From assembly GCF_900177655.1 (NCBI RefSeq), contig NZ_FXWK01000001.1:620001-684000 (forward strand): a DNA stretch of 64,000 nt. Direction: 5' to 3'. The notes beneath the pieces are model-generated. The model was not told where the DNA came from. It searched no databases and saw only the letters and a list, made by a program, of their open reading frames with translations. Position numbers and translations under genes: made by a program. Origin of the DNA: Devosia lucknowensis. GTDB lineage: Bacteria; Pseudomonadota; Alphaproteobacteria; Rhizobiales; Devosiaceae. Positions 45,355 to 54,768 of this stretch are shown here, piece after piece. How positions within the stretch are numbered: position 1 is the stretch's first letter; every line of letters starts with the position of its first letter.

Positions 45355-46089
45355 TCAGATGTCTTCGAATGCACCGGTGTCGACGTCGAACAGCCGGCCG
45401 TTTTCCTGCAGCTTGGGGCTGAGCATGTCGATCAGCTTGGGCGCGACCTCGGCCGGCGTCGGCAGCGTCTCGGGATCCTCGCCGGGCATCGCCTTTGCCC
45501 GCATCGCCGTGCGCACGATGCCGGGATAGAACACGTTGACGCGCGCCTTGGTGGTAGCGATCTCGCCGGCATAGGATTTCACCAGCGCGTCGAGCGCCGC
45601 CTTGCTCGCCGCGTAAAGGCCCCAGAACGGCCGTGCCGAGCGGGCCGCGCCCGAAGACACGAACACCGCGCGTCCCGCTTCCGACTGGCGCAGGAGCACG
45701 TCGAGCGAACGGAGTAGGCGATAGTTGGCGGTGACGTTCACCGCCAGCACCTTGTCGAACTCGTCGGGCTTGATATGCGCGACAGGGCTGAGGACGCCCA
45801 GCTGCCCCGCATTGGCGACGAGCCCGTCCAGGTGTCCCCAACGCTCGAAGATGGCTGCGCCGAGACGGTCGATGGCGTCGCCATCGCGCAGGTCGAGCGG
45901 CACCAGAGTGGCCGAACCGCCATTGGCCTGGATCGTGTCGTCGAGCTCTTCGAGCCCGCCCACCGTGCGGGCCACCGCGATCACATGCGCCCCGCGCCGC
46001 GCCGCCTCGATGCCGGCCGCATAGCCGATGCCGCGCGATGCGCCGGTGACGAGGACGACCTTGCCGGCCAGTTCGGTTGTGTCAGTCAT
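45355..46089 (-). CDS. SDR-family short-chain dehydrogenase
   Basis: A 244-residue NAD(P)-dependent oxidoreductase. Cofactor motif VLVTGASRGIGYAAGIE, NAG in VANAGQLG, and the catalytic Tyr-Lys in LYAASKAALD with Ser in FVSSGAAR. It overlaps the purF stop by one base and is commonly downstream of purF in rhizobia-like genomes. Substrate not known. Confidence 0.9.
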   Translation of the reverse strand: MTDTTELAGKVVLVTGASRGIGYAAGIEAARRGAHVIAVARTVGGLEELDDTIQANGGSATLVPLDLRDGDAIDRLGAAIFERWGHLDGLVANAGQLGVLSPVAHIKPDEFDKVLAVNVTANYRLLRSLDVLLRQSEAGRAVFVSSGAARSARPFWGLYAASKAALDALVKSYAGEIATTKARVNVFYPGIVRTAMRAKAMPGEDPETLPTPAEVAPKLIDMLSPKLQENGRLFDVDTGAFEDI

Positions 46090-47579
46090 TAACCCGCTTC
46101 CTTGAGCAGCGAAATCTGCTTGGGATCGCTCATGGGGCGGCCATGCAGATCGGTCAACTGCGTCGGATAGTCACCGGTGAAATAGTGGTCGGTAAACTGC
46201 GGCGACTGCGCATTGCGCTTCTCGCCGCCCACCGCTTCGTAAAGCCCGTCGATCGACAGGAAGGCCAGGGAATCGGCGCCAATGAACTCGCACATGGCTT
46301 TGAGGTCGCCATACTGGTTGGCCAGCAGCTTGTCCGGGTCGGGTGTGTCGATCCCATAATAATCCGAGTGGAAGATCATCGGGCTGGCGACGCGGATATG
46401 GACTTCGGTCGCGCCGGCATCGCGGATCATCTGTACGATCTTGACCGACGTCGTGCCGCGCACGATGGAATCGTCGATCAGCACCACGCGCTTGCCGGCG
46501 ATTTCGGCCCGGTTGGCCGAATGCTTGAGGCGCACGCCGAAGGCGCGGATTTGCTGGGTCGGCTCGATGAAGGTGCGGCCCACATAGTGGTTGCGGATAA
46601 TGCCCAGCTCGAACGGAATGCCGCTCTGTTGCGCATAGCCGATGGCCGCCGGCGTGCCGCCATCGGGCACCGGAACCACCACGTCCGCTTCCACCGGCGC
46701 TTCCTTGGCCAGGTTGATGCCCATGTTCTTGCGCGCCTTGTAGACACTGCGGCCCGAAACGACGCTGTCGGGGCGGGCGAAGTAGACATATTCGAACAGG
46801 CACGGCCGTTCGGCCACCTTGCGCGCCGGCTTGCGCGCATCGATCGAAATCGATCCGTCGGGCTGGATTTCGCAGATGATCACTTCGCCGTTTTCGACGT
46901 CGCGGACATATTTGGCCCCGACGATGTCGAGCGCGCAGGTTTCCGAGCAGAAGATCGGCTTGCCGTCGAGTTCACCCATGACCAGCGGGCGGATGCCCAC
47001 CGGATCGCGCGCCGCGATCAGCTTGGTGCGGGTCATCGCCAGCATCGCATAGCCGCCTTCCATCTGCCGGATGGCGTCGATGAAGCGGTCCGTGGTCGAT
47101 GAGTGGCGCGACCGGGCGATCAGGTGCAGCACCACCTCGCTGTCCGAGGTCGACTGGCAGATGGCGCCGGTGGCGATGATCTGGCGGCGCAGCGTCAGGC
47201 CATTGGTGAAATTACCGTTATGGGCGATGGCGATGCCGCCCGCCTCCAGCTCCGCGAACAGCGGCTGCACGTTGCGCAGCGCCACTTCGCCCGTGGTCGA
47301 ATACCGCGTGTGGCCGATGGCGATATTGCCCGGCAGTTTCGCGAGCACGGCGGGGTCGGTGTAGTGGTCACCCACCAGGCCCATGCGCTTTTCCTGGTGA
47401 AACTGGCGGCCGTCGAAGCTGACGATACCCGCTGCCTCCTGGCCACGATGCTGCAGGGCATGCAGGCCGAGCGCCGTCAACGTCGCGGCGTCGTCATGCC
47501 CTAAAATGCCAAACACGCCGCACTCTTCATGCAGCGTGTCTCCATCGATATCGAAAGCATCATCGCTGGGATGGGTCAC
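46089..47579 (-). CDS. purF: Amidophosphoribosyltransferase
   Basis: A 496-residue enzyme that makes phosphoribosylamine, the first step of purine synthesis. A short propeptide precedes the catalytic Cys (HEECGVFGILGHDD), and the glutaminase domain has GIAHNGNFTN. The PRPP-binding motif is RVVLIDDSIVRGTTS. Complete length. The upstream intergenic stretch (47580-47696) shows no riboswitch I can identify. Confidence 0.97.
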   Translation of the reverse strand: MTHPSDDAFDIDGDTLHEECGVFGILGHDDAATLTALGLHALQHRGQEAAGIVSFDGRQFHQEKRMGLVGDHYTDPAVLAKLPGNIAIGHTRYSTTGEVALRNVQPLFAELEAGGIAIAHNGNFTNGLTLRRQIIATGAICQSTSDSEVVLHLIARSRHSSTTDRFIDAIRQMEGGYAMLAMTRTKLIAARDPVGIRPLVMGELDGKPIFCSETCALDIVGAKYVRDVENGEVIICEIQPDGSISIDARKPARKVAERPCLFEYVYFARPDSVVSGRSVYKARKNMGINLAKEAPVEADVVVPVPDGGTPAAIGYAQQSGIPFELGIIRNHYVGRTFIEPTQQIRAFGVRLKHSANRAEIAGKRVVLIDDSIVRGTTSVKIVQMIRDAGATEVHIRVASPMIFHSDYYGIDTPDPDKLLANQYGDLKAMCEFIGADSLAFLSIDGLYEAVGGEKRNAQSPQFTDHYFTGDYPTQLTDLHGRPMSDPKQISLLKEAG

Positions 47580-47696
47580 CGGGGGGCTCCGTGTGAGAAA
47601 CGCGTGGTTGCCAGATAGCGCTTTTTCCCGCCGGCCACCAATGACATCTGGGGTCGGCAGGGTTGAGGCGGCTGCTAGGCTCCGCCCCTTAAGGGG

Positions 47697-48329
47697 TCAG
47701 ACCGCAGGGGCCGGGGCAGGGTCCGCAACCGGATCGGTCGGATCCACCGTGCCGTCATTGGGATCAGTGGCGCCGTCCAGAGGTGCTTCCGGAGCCTGCG
47801 GATCATCCGTCAGGTTGGCGCCGCCGCCCTGCAGGATGTCCGTCACCTGCTGCTCGAGACCTTCCGGCAGCATGGAGATCAACGTGTTGCCCATGTCGCG
47901 CAGATAAGGCAGCGACTGAGAGTTGGCCGCCCAGTCGGGCAGGTTGTTGGGCAAGAGCCACAGGCCGAAAATGGTCACGACGATGGCGATCAGCACACCG
48001 CGCAGGACACCGAAGACGAAGCCGAGCGTGCGGTCGATCGGCCCGATGCGGCTGTCGACCACGAAATCGGCGATGCGCATGGTGAGCAGGTGCAGCACGA
48101 TCAGCGACACGATGAACGTCACGACCACGGTCGCGATGTCGGCGATAACAGGCTCGGCGACATATTGCCGGGCGATTTCGGGATGGTACTGCCACATATA
48201 GACAGCGATCGCTGCCGAACCGGCCCAGGTCGCCAGCGACAGCACTTCACGGGTCAAGCCTCGCGCTGTGGCCAGGATTGCCGAGATCAGCACCAGCACA
48301 CCCACACCAACGTCGAACGCAGTCAGCAT
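47697..48329 (-). CDS. cvpA: CvpA-family membrane protein
   Basis: A 210-residue protein with four membrane helices (VGVGVLVLISAILATARGLT, VVVTFIVSLIVLHLLT, VLRGVLIAIVVTIFGLWLLP). The RGLTREVLSLATW and DRTLGFVFGVLRG motifs mark the family. A C-terminal Pro/Asp/Ala-rich tail of about 45 residues is likely disordered. It lies between radA and purF, its usual place. Confidence 0.92.
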   Translation of the reverse strand: MLTAFDVGVGVLVLISAILATARGLTREVLSLATWAGSAAIAVYMWQYHPEIARQYVAEPVIADIATVVVTFIVSLIVLHLLTMRIADFVVDSRIGPIDRTLGFVFGVLRGVLIAIVVTIFGLWLLPNNLPDWAANSQSLPYLRDMGNTLISMLPEGLEQQVTDILQGGGANLTDDPQAPEAPLDGATDPNDGTVDPTDPVADPAPAPAV

Positions 48330-48466
48330 ATGTCTTGCCCTGTTTGTCTTTCCGTCACGGATGGCCTGGGAGCTTCCCTGACTTTTGCTGGACCTTTAGC
48401 GGCTTTGCCGCGCCCTGCCAAGCCTAGCCGGCCCCATGGGCCACGATCTCCCCGGAAACACTTCGT

Positions 48467-49873
48467 TTACCAGCCTTCCGGCTCCGGTTCGGGCATCGCT
48501 CGCTTGCCCTGGGCCGCGATACGGCTGACCATGTCGGTCAACTGCGCATATTCGGTAACCTCGAGCTCGCCGTTGCGATCCGCGCTCCCCAGTTTGCCGG
48601 TCACCACCGAACCGAATCCCAGCTTGGCTGCCTCTCGCAACCGCAGGGCGCCATGCACCACGGGACGGACGCCACCTGCCAGCGATATTTCGCCGAAATA
48701 CACCGCATCGGCGGGCAGCGCGGCCCCCGTCAGCGACGAAATCAGCGCCGCTGCAACGGCGAGGTCGGCCGCAGGCTCGTTGATCTTCAGACCGCCCGCC
48801 ACATTGAGGTAGATATCGTTGGCGCCGATCCGCACCCCGCATCGCGTCTCGAGCACGGCGAGCACCATGGATAGCCGCGAACTGTCCCAGCCGACCACCG
48901 CGCGCCGCGGCGTGCCCAGTGGGGAAGGGGCGACCAGCGCCTGGATCTCGATGAGCAGCGGACGCGTGCCTTCCATGCCCGCGAACACCGCCGAGCCGGC
49001 CGCATCCTTGTCGCGCTGGTCGAGAAACAGCGCCGAAGGATTGGCGACCTGTTCGAGCCCGCGCTCGGTCATGGCGAAGACGCCGATCTCGTCGGTCGCG
49101 CCGTAGCGGTTCTTCACGCCGCGCAGGATGCGGAACGTATGGCTGCTGTCGCCCTCGAAATAGAGCACGGCGTCGACCATGTGTTCGACCACGCGCGGCC
49201 CGGCGATTTGCCCGTCCTTGGTGACGTGCCCGACGAGCACGATGGCCGCGCCGCTCTTCTTGGCAAGGCGCGTGAGCGCCTGGGCCGAGGTGCGCACCTG
49301 CGTCACCGTGCCGGGCGCCGAGTCCACGCGGTCCGTCCAGAGCGTCTGGATGGAGTCGATGATGACGAGATCGGGCGGAGGCCCGCTTTCCAGCGTCGCA
49401 AGAATGATCTCGACATTGGTTTCGGCGGCGAGAAGCACCCCCGCATCCCCCAGCCCCAGCCTTTGCGCACGCAGGCGCACTTGCGCCACCGCCTCTTCGC
49501 CCGAAACATAGATGACGCGTTTGCCCTTTGCCGCCAGCGCCGCCGCCGATTGCAGCAGCAGCGTCGACTTGCCGATACCGGGGTCGCCGCCCACCAGCAG
49601 TGCCGAACCCTTGACGAAGCCGCCACCGGTCACGCGATCGAGCTCGGCAATGCCAGTCACGACCCGCGCCGCGCTCTCGGTCTCGCCGGACAGCGGCACC
49701 AGATTGGCCGGCCGTCCGTTGGATTTTGCCGCCTTGGGCCCAGCGCCAACGCCGGAATCGACCAACTCCTCGACGATGGTGTTCCATTCGCCGCAAGCAT
49801 CGCAGCGTCCGGTCCAGCGTGTCGAAACCGCGCCGCAGGACTGACAGATGAATTGAGATCGATTCTTGGCCAA
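48467..49873 (-). CDS. radA: DNA repair protein RadA
   Basis: A 468-residue RecA-like branch-migration helicase. A zinc finger (FICQSCGAVSTRW, CDACGEW) precedes Walker A GGDPGIGKSTLL, the RadA signature KNRYGATDEIGVF and a Lon-type C-terminal domain. I place the start at TTG 49873 (giving MAKNRSQF) because E. coli RadA begins just so and the longer frame adds 28 atypical residues. It is the first of a radA-cvpA-purF series, separated by small gaps. Confidence 0.93.
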   Translation of the reverse strand: MAKNRSQFICQSCGAVSTRWTGRCDACGEWNTIVEELVDSGVGAGPKAAKSNGRPANLVPLSGETESAARVVTGIAELDRVTGGGFVKGSALLVGGDPGIGKSTLLLQSAAALAAKGKRVIYVSGEEAVAQVRLRAQRLGLGDAGVLLAAETNVEIILATLESGPPPDLVIIDSIQTLWTDRVDSAPGTVTQVRTSAQALTRLAKKSGAAIVLVGHVTKDGQIAGPRVVEHMVDAVLYFEGDSSHTFRILRGVKNRYGATDEIGVFAMTERGLEQVANPSALFLDQRDKDAAGSAVFAGMEGTRPLLIEIQALVAPSPLGTPRRAVVGWDSSRLSMVLAVLETRCGVRIGANDIYLNVAGGLKINEPAADLAVAAALISSLTGAALPADAVYFGEISLAGGVRPVVHGALRLREAAKLGFGSVVTGKLGSADRNGELEVTEYAQLTDMVSRIAAQGKRAMPEPEPEGW

Positions 49874-50029
49874 GAGATCCACCGTGTTGAGCGGAAAACA
49901 TGTAGTGGGGCAGGGCGGATGTGGCAAGAACAAAAAGAGAACCAGCCTACTCTCCACCTGCCCACGAAGACCGGGAAGGGATGCGCCGTGCGTGCCGCGC
50001 TATCGAGCCAAACGCCGATGCTCCTCTCC

Positions 50030-50063
50030 CCCCCTTCTTCAGGGGGAGGCCGGGTGGGGGTGC
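50030..50063. repeat. CTCCCCC-type palindromic repeat at the 3' end of the DUF1697 gene
   Basis: CTCCCCCCCTTCTTCAGGGGGAG is followed by GCCGGGTGGGGGT. Similar GC palindromes with a GGGTGGGGGT tail are common intergenic repeats in this order. The last eight residues of the DUF1697 protein (EHPHPASP) and its stop are encoded by it. Confidence 0.55.
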
Positions 50064-50602
50064 TCAGCCGCCGCCGCTGCAATCTTCGTCACGCTGCTCC
50101 AGCTCCGGGACGTATTCGTCCCGCAACTCTTGTCGATCAATCGGATCAGTCTTCCAGACTCCGCGACGTCACGGGTGAAATCCACCACCAGATGCTTTTC
50201 CACCACATGCACATCCTCGGGCCCGTCATAGCCCTCGAGCCAGCCAAAATCCGGGGAAGCGTCGGCGAAAAAATAGACGCCGGTCTGGCTCGGGCGCTCC
50301 CGCGCGGCGTCGGGAACCGGGTCGGCCTTCAGCAGCCGTTGCAGCAGGTCGGGACTGCGCAGAACGGGCACGACATTCTCGCCGAGCCCGAAGCGGCGCA
50401 GCACCGCGGTCATGTCGCGTGTCGCCTCGCCCATGCTGCCCGGAAAGCCTGCAATCATGTTGCCGGTATTGAGCACCGTCACCGGCTCCGTGAACCCGGC
50501 CTTCTCCGCCGCCTCGCGCCATTGCGCCATGCCCATCAGCTTGTGCGTCACCGGTCCGATGGCGCGAAGGAGGATAACGTAGAGGTCAGGAGAATTGGCC
50601 AT
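50039..50602 (-). CDS. DUF1697-family protein
   Basis: A 187-residue protein with the DUF1697 pattern: an opening VILLRAIGPVTHK (family NxGG/NVGG replaced by AIGP), LVLNTGNMIAGF-like GNMIAGFPG, RFGLGENVVPVL and VYFFADASP. The enzyme function of this family is unknown. The C-terminus is made from a dispersed GC-rich repeat, so it may be extended beyond its native end. It lies between radA and alr, an insertion into an otherwise conserved series. Confidence 0.75.
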   Translation of the reverse strand: MANSPDLYVILLRAIGPVTHKLMGMAQWREAAEKAGFTEPVTVLNTGNMIAGFPGSMGEATRDMTAVLRRFGLGENVVPVLRSPDLLQRLLKADPVPDAARERPSQTGVYFFADASPDFGWLEGYDGPEDVHVVEKHLVVDFTRDVAESGRLIRLIDKSCGTNTSRSWSSVTKIAAAAAEHPHPASP

Positions 50603-50709
50603 GGCGATTCCTCGTCTATGAGCGCCAGGAAACTTAGCAGAAAGACCGCCGCCGCGATAAAAACCAGAAGGGGGGTGATGGGCGCGCTGTTCAAAACACC
50701 CACCGTGCC

Positions 50710-50732
50710 GTCCTCGGGCCTGACCCGAGGAC
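50710..50732. repeat. REP-like palindrome
   Basis: GTCCTCGGG and CCCGAGGAC form a perfect nine-base inverted repeat with a CCTGA loop. The GTCCTCGGG...CCCGAGGAC type is a known dispersed palindrome in alphaproteobacteria. It is in the 230-base gap between the DUF1697 gene and alr (50603-50832), which shows no gene I accept. Confidence 0.6.
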
Positions 50733-50832
50733 CGCTCTCAACGTTCGCTGTCGGTTCGACAGGCCCTCGTTTCAAGCCCGAGCGCGGAACTCGGATGGGG
50801 GAGGCACTGTGACCATAAGGTCGGAGCTGCCA

Positions 50833-51960
50833 CTACTTCGGCAGGCGGCCGTCCCCGACATAGATGCGGTTGTAGCGGCCCTTGAGGCTGGTCAGCACCT
50901 CGTAGCCGATCGTGCCGCCGGCATCGGCCTGGTCGTCGACGCCCAGCTGCGGTCCGAGCACTTCCGCGCCCTCGCCGGGTGAGGGCAGGTCAGCGCCCAG
51001 CTCGGTGACGTCGACCACGGTGAGGTCCATCGAAATCTTGCCGATGACCGGACAGACCTTGCCGCGGATCACCACTTTCCCGCCCGGTCGCGCATTGGTG
51101 CCCGACATCGAGCGGAAATACCCGTCGGCATAACCGTAGCCGAGGATCGCCAGCCGGGAATTCCGGTTGAGCGTATAGGTGGCGCCATAGCCCACGGTCT
51201 CGCCGGTCCGCCCTTCCGTCACCTGCAGGATGGGCACATGCAGCGTCACCACCGGCTGCATCGGGTTCTTGCGCCCGGAAACGGCGCGCCCGCCATAAAG
51301 CGCGATGCCGGGCCGCACCATCTGGAAATGATAATCCCGGCCGCTCATCAGCGCCGCCGAATTGGCCAGCGACGCCGGAATGCCCGGAAACTGCGCCATC
51401 ACCGATCCGAACAGGGCCAGCTGCGTGCGATTTTTCTCGTGGTTCGGGATATCGGCGCAGGCAAGGTGGCTCATCACCATCTGCGGCGCATATCCCAGGC
51501 GCTCGATACGCTCGCGCACCTGGCTCGCTTCATTGAGCCGGAAACCGATGCGGTTGATGCCGGTGTCGAAATGAAAGGCGCTGGGATAGGCCTCGTTGCG
51601 CTCGACGCACTTGGCCAGCCACTCTTCCAGCATCGTCATCGACGACAGCACCGGCATCAGGTTTTGCCGGATGTAGAGATTGGCCGCTCCGGGATATAGC
51701 CCGTAGAGCACGAAGATATGCGCGTCGGGTAGGGCCGCGCGGACGGCCATGCCTTCGTCGGGCGTCGCCACGAAGAAGAACCGGGCGCCCGCGGCATGCA
51801 GGGCCTTCGATGCCATTTCGATGCCCGTGCCATAGGCATCGGCCTTGACCACGGCGGCCGTCAGCGCTCCGGCGCTCACCTTGTCCAGGGCGCGCCAGTT
51901 GCGGGCGAGAGCCCCCAGATCGATACTCAATTGGCCGCCCAGGCCTGAAGTCAGCGCCAT
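50833..51960 (-). CDS. alr: Alanine racemase
   Basis: A 375-residue PLP enzyme that makes D-alanine for peptidoglycan. The PLP lysine is in AAVVKADAYGTG, the phosphate-site region contains ALYGGRAVSG, and the second catalytic base (Tyr) lies in GETVGYGATYTLNRN. Three bases from dnaB. Complete length. Confidence 0.95.
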   Translation of the reverse strand: MALTSGLGGQLSIDLGALARNWRALDKVSAGALTAAVVKADAYGTGIEMASKALHAAGARFFFVATPDEGMAVRAALPDAHIFVLYGLYPGAANLYIRQNLMPVLSSMTMLEEWLAKCVERNEAYPSAFHFDTGINRIGFRLNEASQVRERIERLGYAPQMVMSHLACADIPNHEKNRTQLALFGSVMAQFPGIPASLANSAALMSGRDYHFQMVRPGIALYGGRAVSGRKNPMQPVVTLHVPILQVTEGRTGETVGYGATYTLNRNSRLAILGYGYADGYFRSMSGTNARPGGKVVIRGKVCPVIGKISMDLTVVDVTELGADLPSPGEGAEVLGPQLGVDDQADAGGTIGYEVLTSLKGRYNRIYVGDGRLPK

Positions 51961-51962
51961 GC

Positions 51963-53447
51963 CTATTCCATGCGTTCAGGCAGGTAGTCTGCCCGAGCAA
52001 GGTTACCAAAGCGGGTAAACTGCGCCTCGAAGCTCAGCTGCACTGTGCCGGTGGGGCCGTGACGCTGCTTGGCGATGATGACTTCCGCCTTGCCGTGCAC
52101 TTGCTCCATCTCTCCCTGCCAGGTCAGATGCTCGGGCGTGCCCTCTTTGGGTTCCTTGTTCTTGAGATAATATTCTTCGCGATAAACGAACAGAACCACG
52201 TCCGCGTCCTGCTCGATAGAGCCCGATTCGCGAAGGTCCGCCAGTTGCGGATGCTTGTCGTCGCGCTGTTCCACCTGGCGCGACAGCTGGCTGAGCGCAA
52301 TGACAGGCACTTCCAGTTCCTTGGCCAGCGCCTTGAGCGTGGTGGTGATTTCCGTCAGCTCCTGCACGCGGTTCTGGCTCGATGCCTTGCTCGAGCCCGA
52401 GAGCAGCTGCAGGTAGTCGACGATGAGGAGATCCAAACCCTTCTGCCGCTTCAGGCGCCGTGCCCGCGCCGCCAGCTGCGCCACCGAGATACCGCCGGTA
52501 TCGTCGATATAGAGCGGCACCTTGCTCATCATGTTCGAGACGTCGACCAGCTTGGCGAACTGATTGTCGTGGATGCGGCCGCGGCGGATGTCGGACGAGG
52601 AGATTTCCGCCTGCTCCGCCAGAATACGGGTGGCGAGCTGCTCGGAACTCATTTCGAGGCTGAAGAACCCCACGACGCCGCCGTTGACGGTTTTGTTGTG
52701 CCCGTCCGGCGTCACCTCGCCGCGCCAGTTCTTGGCGACATTGTAGGCGATATTGGTCACGAGCGAGGTCTTGCCCATGGCGGGACGGCCGGCGAGCACG
52801 ATAAGGTCGCTTCGCTGCAGTCCGCCCATCTGCCGGTCGAGGTCATGCAGGTCCGTGGCGACGCCCGAAAGCCCGCCATCGCGCTGGAAGGCTTCGCCCG
52901 CCATCTGGATCGAGGCACTGAGCGCCGCGCCGAAGGCCTGGAAGCCGCCGTCATAACGGCCTTTTTCCGCCAGCTGGAACAGCTCGCCCTCGACCTTTTC
53001 GATCTGCTTGACCGGCGTCATCTCGACATCGGATTCATAGGCCGTCGACACCATTTCCTCGCCCACGAGGATCAGGTTGCGACGAATGGCGAGGTCATAG
53101 ATGGCCTGCCCATAGTCGGCGGCATTGAGCACGGTGGTTGCTTCGGCCGCCAGCCGCGACAGGTACTGCATCATCGTGACTTCGGGCAGCAGCTGGTCGG
53201 GCAGGTGGGTCTTGAGCGTCGCCGGTTCCGCTGCCTTGCCGGCACGGATGATCTTGCCCGCCAGTTCGTAGATTTCCCGGTGGATCGGCTCGTAGAAATG
53301 CTCGGGCATCAGGAAATCGGCGACGCGGTAGAAGGCGTCGTTGTTGATCAGGATCGCGCCCAGCAGCGCCTGCTCCACGTCCACATTGTGCGGCGCGACG
53401 CGGAAGGATTTGTCGTCTTGGGAAGGCACGAGTGCGAGCTGGGCCAT
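51963..53447 (-). CDS. dnaB: Replicative DNA helicase DnaB
   Basis: A 494-residue hexameric helicase. The N-terminal DnaG-interaction domain starts near residue 15 (PHNVDVEQALLGAILINNDA) and the RecA-like domain contains GRPAMGKTSLVTNIAY (Walker A), VDYLQLLSG (Walker B) and DLRESGSIEQDADVVLFVYR. Full length, no intein. Confidence 0.97.
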   Translation of the reverse strand: MAQLALVPSQDDKSFRVAPHNVDVEQALLGAILINNDAFYRVADFLMPEHFYEPIHREIYELAGKIIRAGKAAEPATLKTHLPDQLLPEVTMMQYLSRLAAEATTVLNAADYGQAIYDLAIRRNLILVGEEMVSTAYESDVEMTPVKQIEKVEGELFQLAEKGRYDGGFQAFGAALSASIQMAGEAFQRDGGLSGVATDLHDLDRQMGGLQRSDLIVLAGRPAMGKTSLVTNIAYNVAKNWRGEVTPDGHNKTVNGGVVGFFSLEMSSEQLATRILAEQAEISSSDIRRGRIHDNQFAKLVDVSNMMSKVPLYIDDTGGISVAQLAARARRLKRQKGLDLLIVDYLQLLSGSSKASSQNRVQELTEITTTLKALAKELEVPVIALSQLSRQVEQRDDKHPQLADLRESGSIEQDADVVLFVYREEYYLKNKEPKEGTPEHLTWQGEMEQVHGKAEVIIAKQRHGPTGTVQLSFEAQFTRFGNLARADYLPERME

Positions 53448-53650
53448 GGCAGTTCCTGAGGCGGTTAACCTTTCTTAATCACGCATCTCGCGCGTGAGTC
53501 TTGAGCTACCGGCGCGGAGCTGAAGATTGCCCTAACCGCCTTGTGAACTCTGTGGACAACGGGGATTGAGCTACAGCGCTCTTGTGGTGGCATTATGGGC
53601 GAGTCGCGCCCGGCGGCCACCGCTGTTTGCAGGTTGCTTCGGCCTCGGCG

Positions 53651-53683
53651 CAAACAAAAAGGGCCGGGAAAACCCGGCCCTTT
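53651..53683 (-). terminator. Terminator behind rplI
   Basis: On the minus strand GGGCCGGG-TTTT-CCCGGCCC is followed by TTTTTGTTTG, 28 bases past the rplI stop. It separates the ribosomal-protein transcript from dnaB. Confidence 0.85.
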
Positions 53684-53707
53684 CGTAAGTCTGGAACGGT
53701 ACGAAGA

Positions 53708-54274
53708 CTACTCTTCGTAACGGTCGTCCTGGGCAGCGTCGGCCTGGCCGGCGGCAAAGTCGCCAGCTTCGTCGGCTTCGAACGTGTGCACGGTGACGTC
53801 TTCACCGGCAGCCTGGCGCTCGGCTTCGTCCGGCGAGCGGGCGACGTTCACGGTGATCGTGACGGCGACTTCGGCATGCAGGTTCAGCGACACGGTGTGC
53901 ACGCCGACGGTCTTGATCGCGTCGGGCAGGTCGACCTGATTGCGCTGCACGGTGAAACCGTCGGCAGCGAGGGCTTCCACGATATCGCGCGAGGCGACCG
54001 AACCATAGAGCTGACCGGTTTCACCCGCCTGGCGGATCATGGTCAAGGTGTGGCCGTTGAGGCCTTCGGCAATACCGGCGGCGGCATTGCGGCGCTCTTC
54101 ATTGCGCTGTTCGATGTGAGCGCGCTCGTTCTCGAACTTCTTGCGGTTGGCTTCCGTTGCGCGCAACGCCTTGCCCTGGGGCAGGAGGAAGTTGCGGGCA
54201 AAGCCTGCCTTGACGTTGACTTCGTCGCCGATGGTGCCGGTGCGACCAACGCGCTCGAGCAGAATGACTTTCAT
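53708..54274 (-). CDS. rplI: Ribosomal protein bL9
   Basis: A 188-residue protein. The N-domain opens [20 protein letters not shown] and has [14 protein letters not shown], the rRNA-binding part. The long helix connects to a C-domain with [18 protein letters not shown] 40-residue acidic tail ([20 protein letters not shown]) is usual for alphaproteobacterial L9. I use the ATG at 54274; the frame above it is not protein-like. Confidence 0.96.
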   Translation of the reverse strand: MKVILLERVGRTGTIGDEVNVKAGFARNFLLPQGKALRATEANRKKFENERAHIEQRNEERRNAAAGIAEGLNGHTLTMIRQAGETGQLYGSVASRDIVEALAADGFTVQRNQVDLPDAIKTVGVHTVSLNLHAEVAVTITVNVARSPDEAERQAAGEDVTVHTFEADEAGDFAAGQADAAQDDRYEE

Positions 54275-54419
54275 ATTTCTAATCCTTTGGCTGTCCCGCC
54301 CTGTCGGACGGTTAGGAGCCGCGAACCATTCGCGACCCCAGCGGGTGTGCCTTTGACGGGCACGAGTAGGCCAAACAGGAAGCCGTTGAGCTGGATGAGA
54401 TAGTGGTGGTCCGATAGAA

Positions 54420-54454
54420 CCGGAGCGGAGCGTACATGAGTACGTGAGCACCGG
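54420..54454. other. Palindromic stretch in the rpsR-rplI gap
   Basis: CGTAC-ATGA-GTACG is flanked by GGAGC.../...GAGCACC and outer CCGG/CCGG, forming an imperfect stem. It lies in the 220-base gap (54275-54494) where related genomes may carry another gene; no supported gene is seen here. Confidence 0.35.
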
Positions 54455-54494
54455 AAGCGCAGCGGACCGCCGCTAGATCGCCAGCCCAGCGAGC

Positions 54495-54749
54495 TTACTG
54501 GACGGCATACGGCATGAGGCCGATGAAGCGGGCGCGCTTGATGGCACGAGCCAGTTCGCGCTGCTTCTTGGCCGAAACGGCGGTGATGCGGCTCGGCACG
54601 ATCTTGCCGCGCTCGGAGACGTAGCGCGAGAGCAGGCGAACGTCCTTGAAGTCGATCTTTGGTGCGCCTTCGCCCGAGAACGGGCAGGTCTTGCGACGAC
54701 GCTGGAACGGGCGGCGAGCCTGGGAAGTGGTAAGGTCTTTGATTGCCAT
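54495..54749 (-). CDS. rpsR: Ribosomal protein bS18
   Basis: An 84-residue protein with the S18 core: [40 protein letters not shown] segments and [20 protein letters not shown]. Its usual neighbour rpsF is 19 bases upstream. Confidence 0.97.
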   Translation of the reverse strand: MAIKDLTTSQARRPFQRRRKTCPFSGEGAPKIDFKDVRLLSRYVSERGKIVPSRITAVSAKKQRELARAIKRARFIGLMPYAVQ

Positions 54750-54768
54750 TTGCTAACGTTCCTTGTTC

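Noticed and set aside
47580..47696. Purine riboswitch upstream of purF (and upstream of guaB at 34640-34769)
   Set aside because: I could not find the conserved three-way junction core of purine or PRPP/ppGpp riboswitches in either leader.
50548..50775. A 75-codon minus-strand frame with one hydrophobic stretch
   Set aside because: Its first half is a translation of the REP-like palindrome (SGPRVRPEDG), a well-known artefact, and it overlaps the DUF1697 start.
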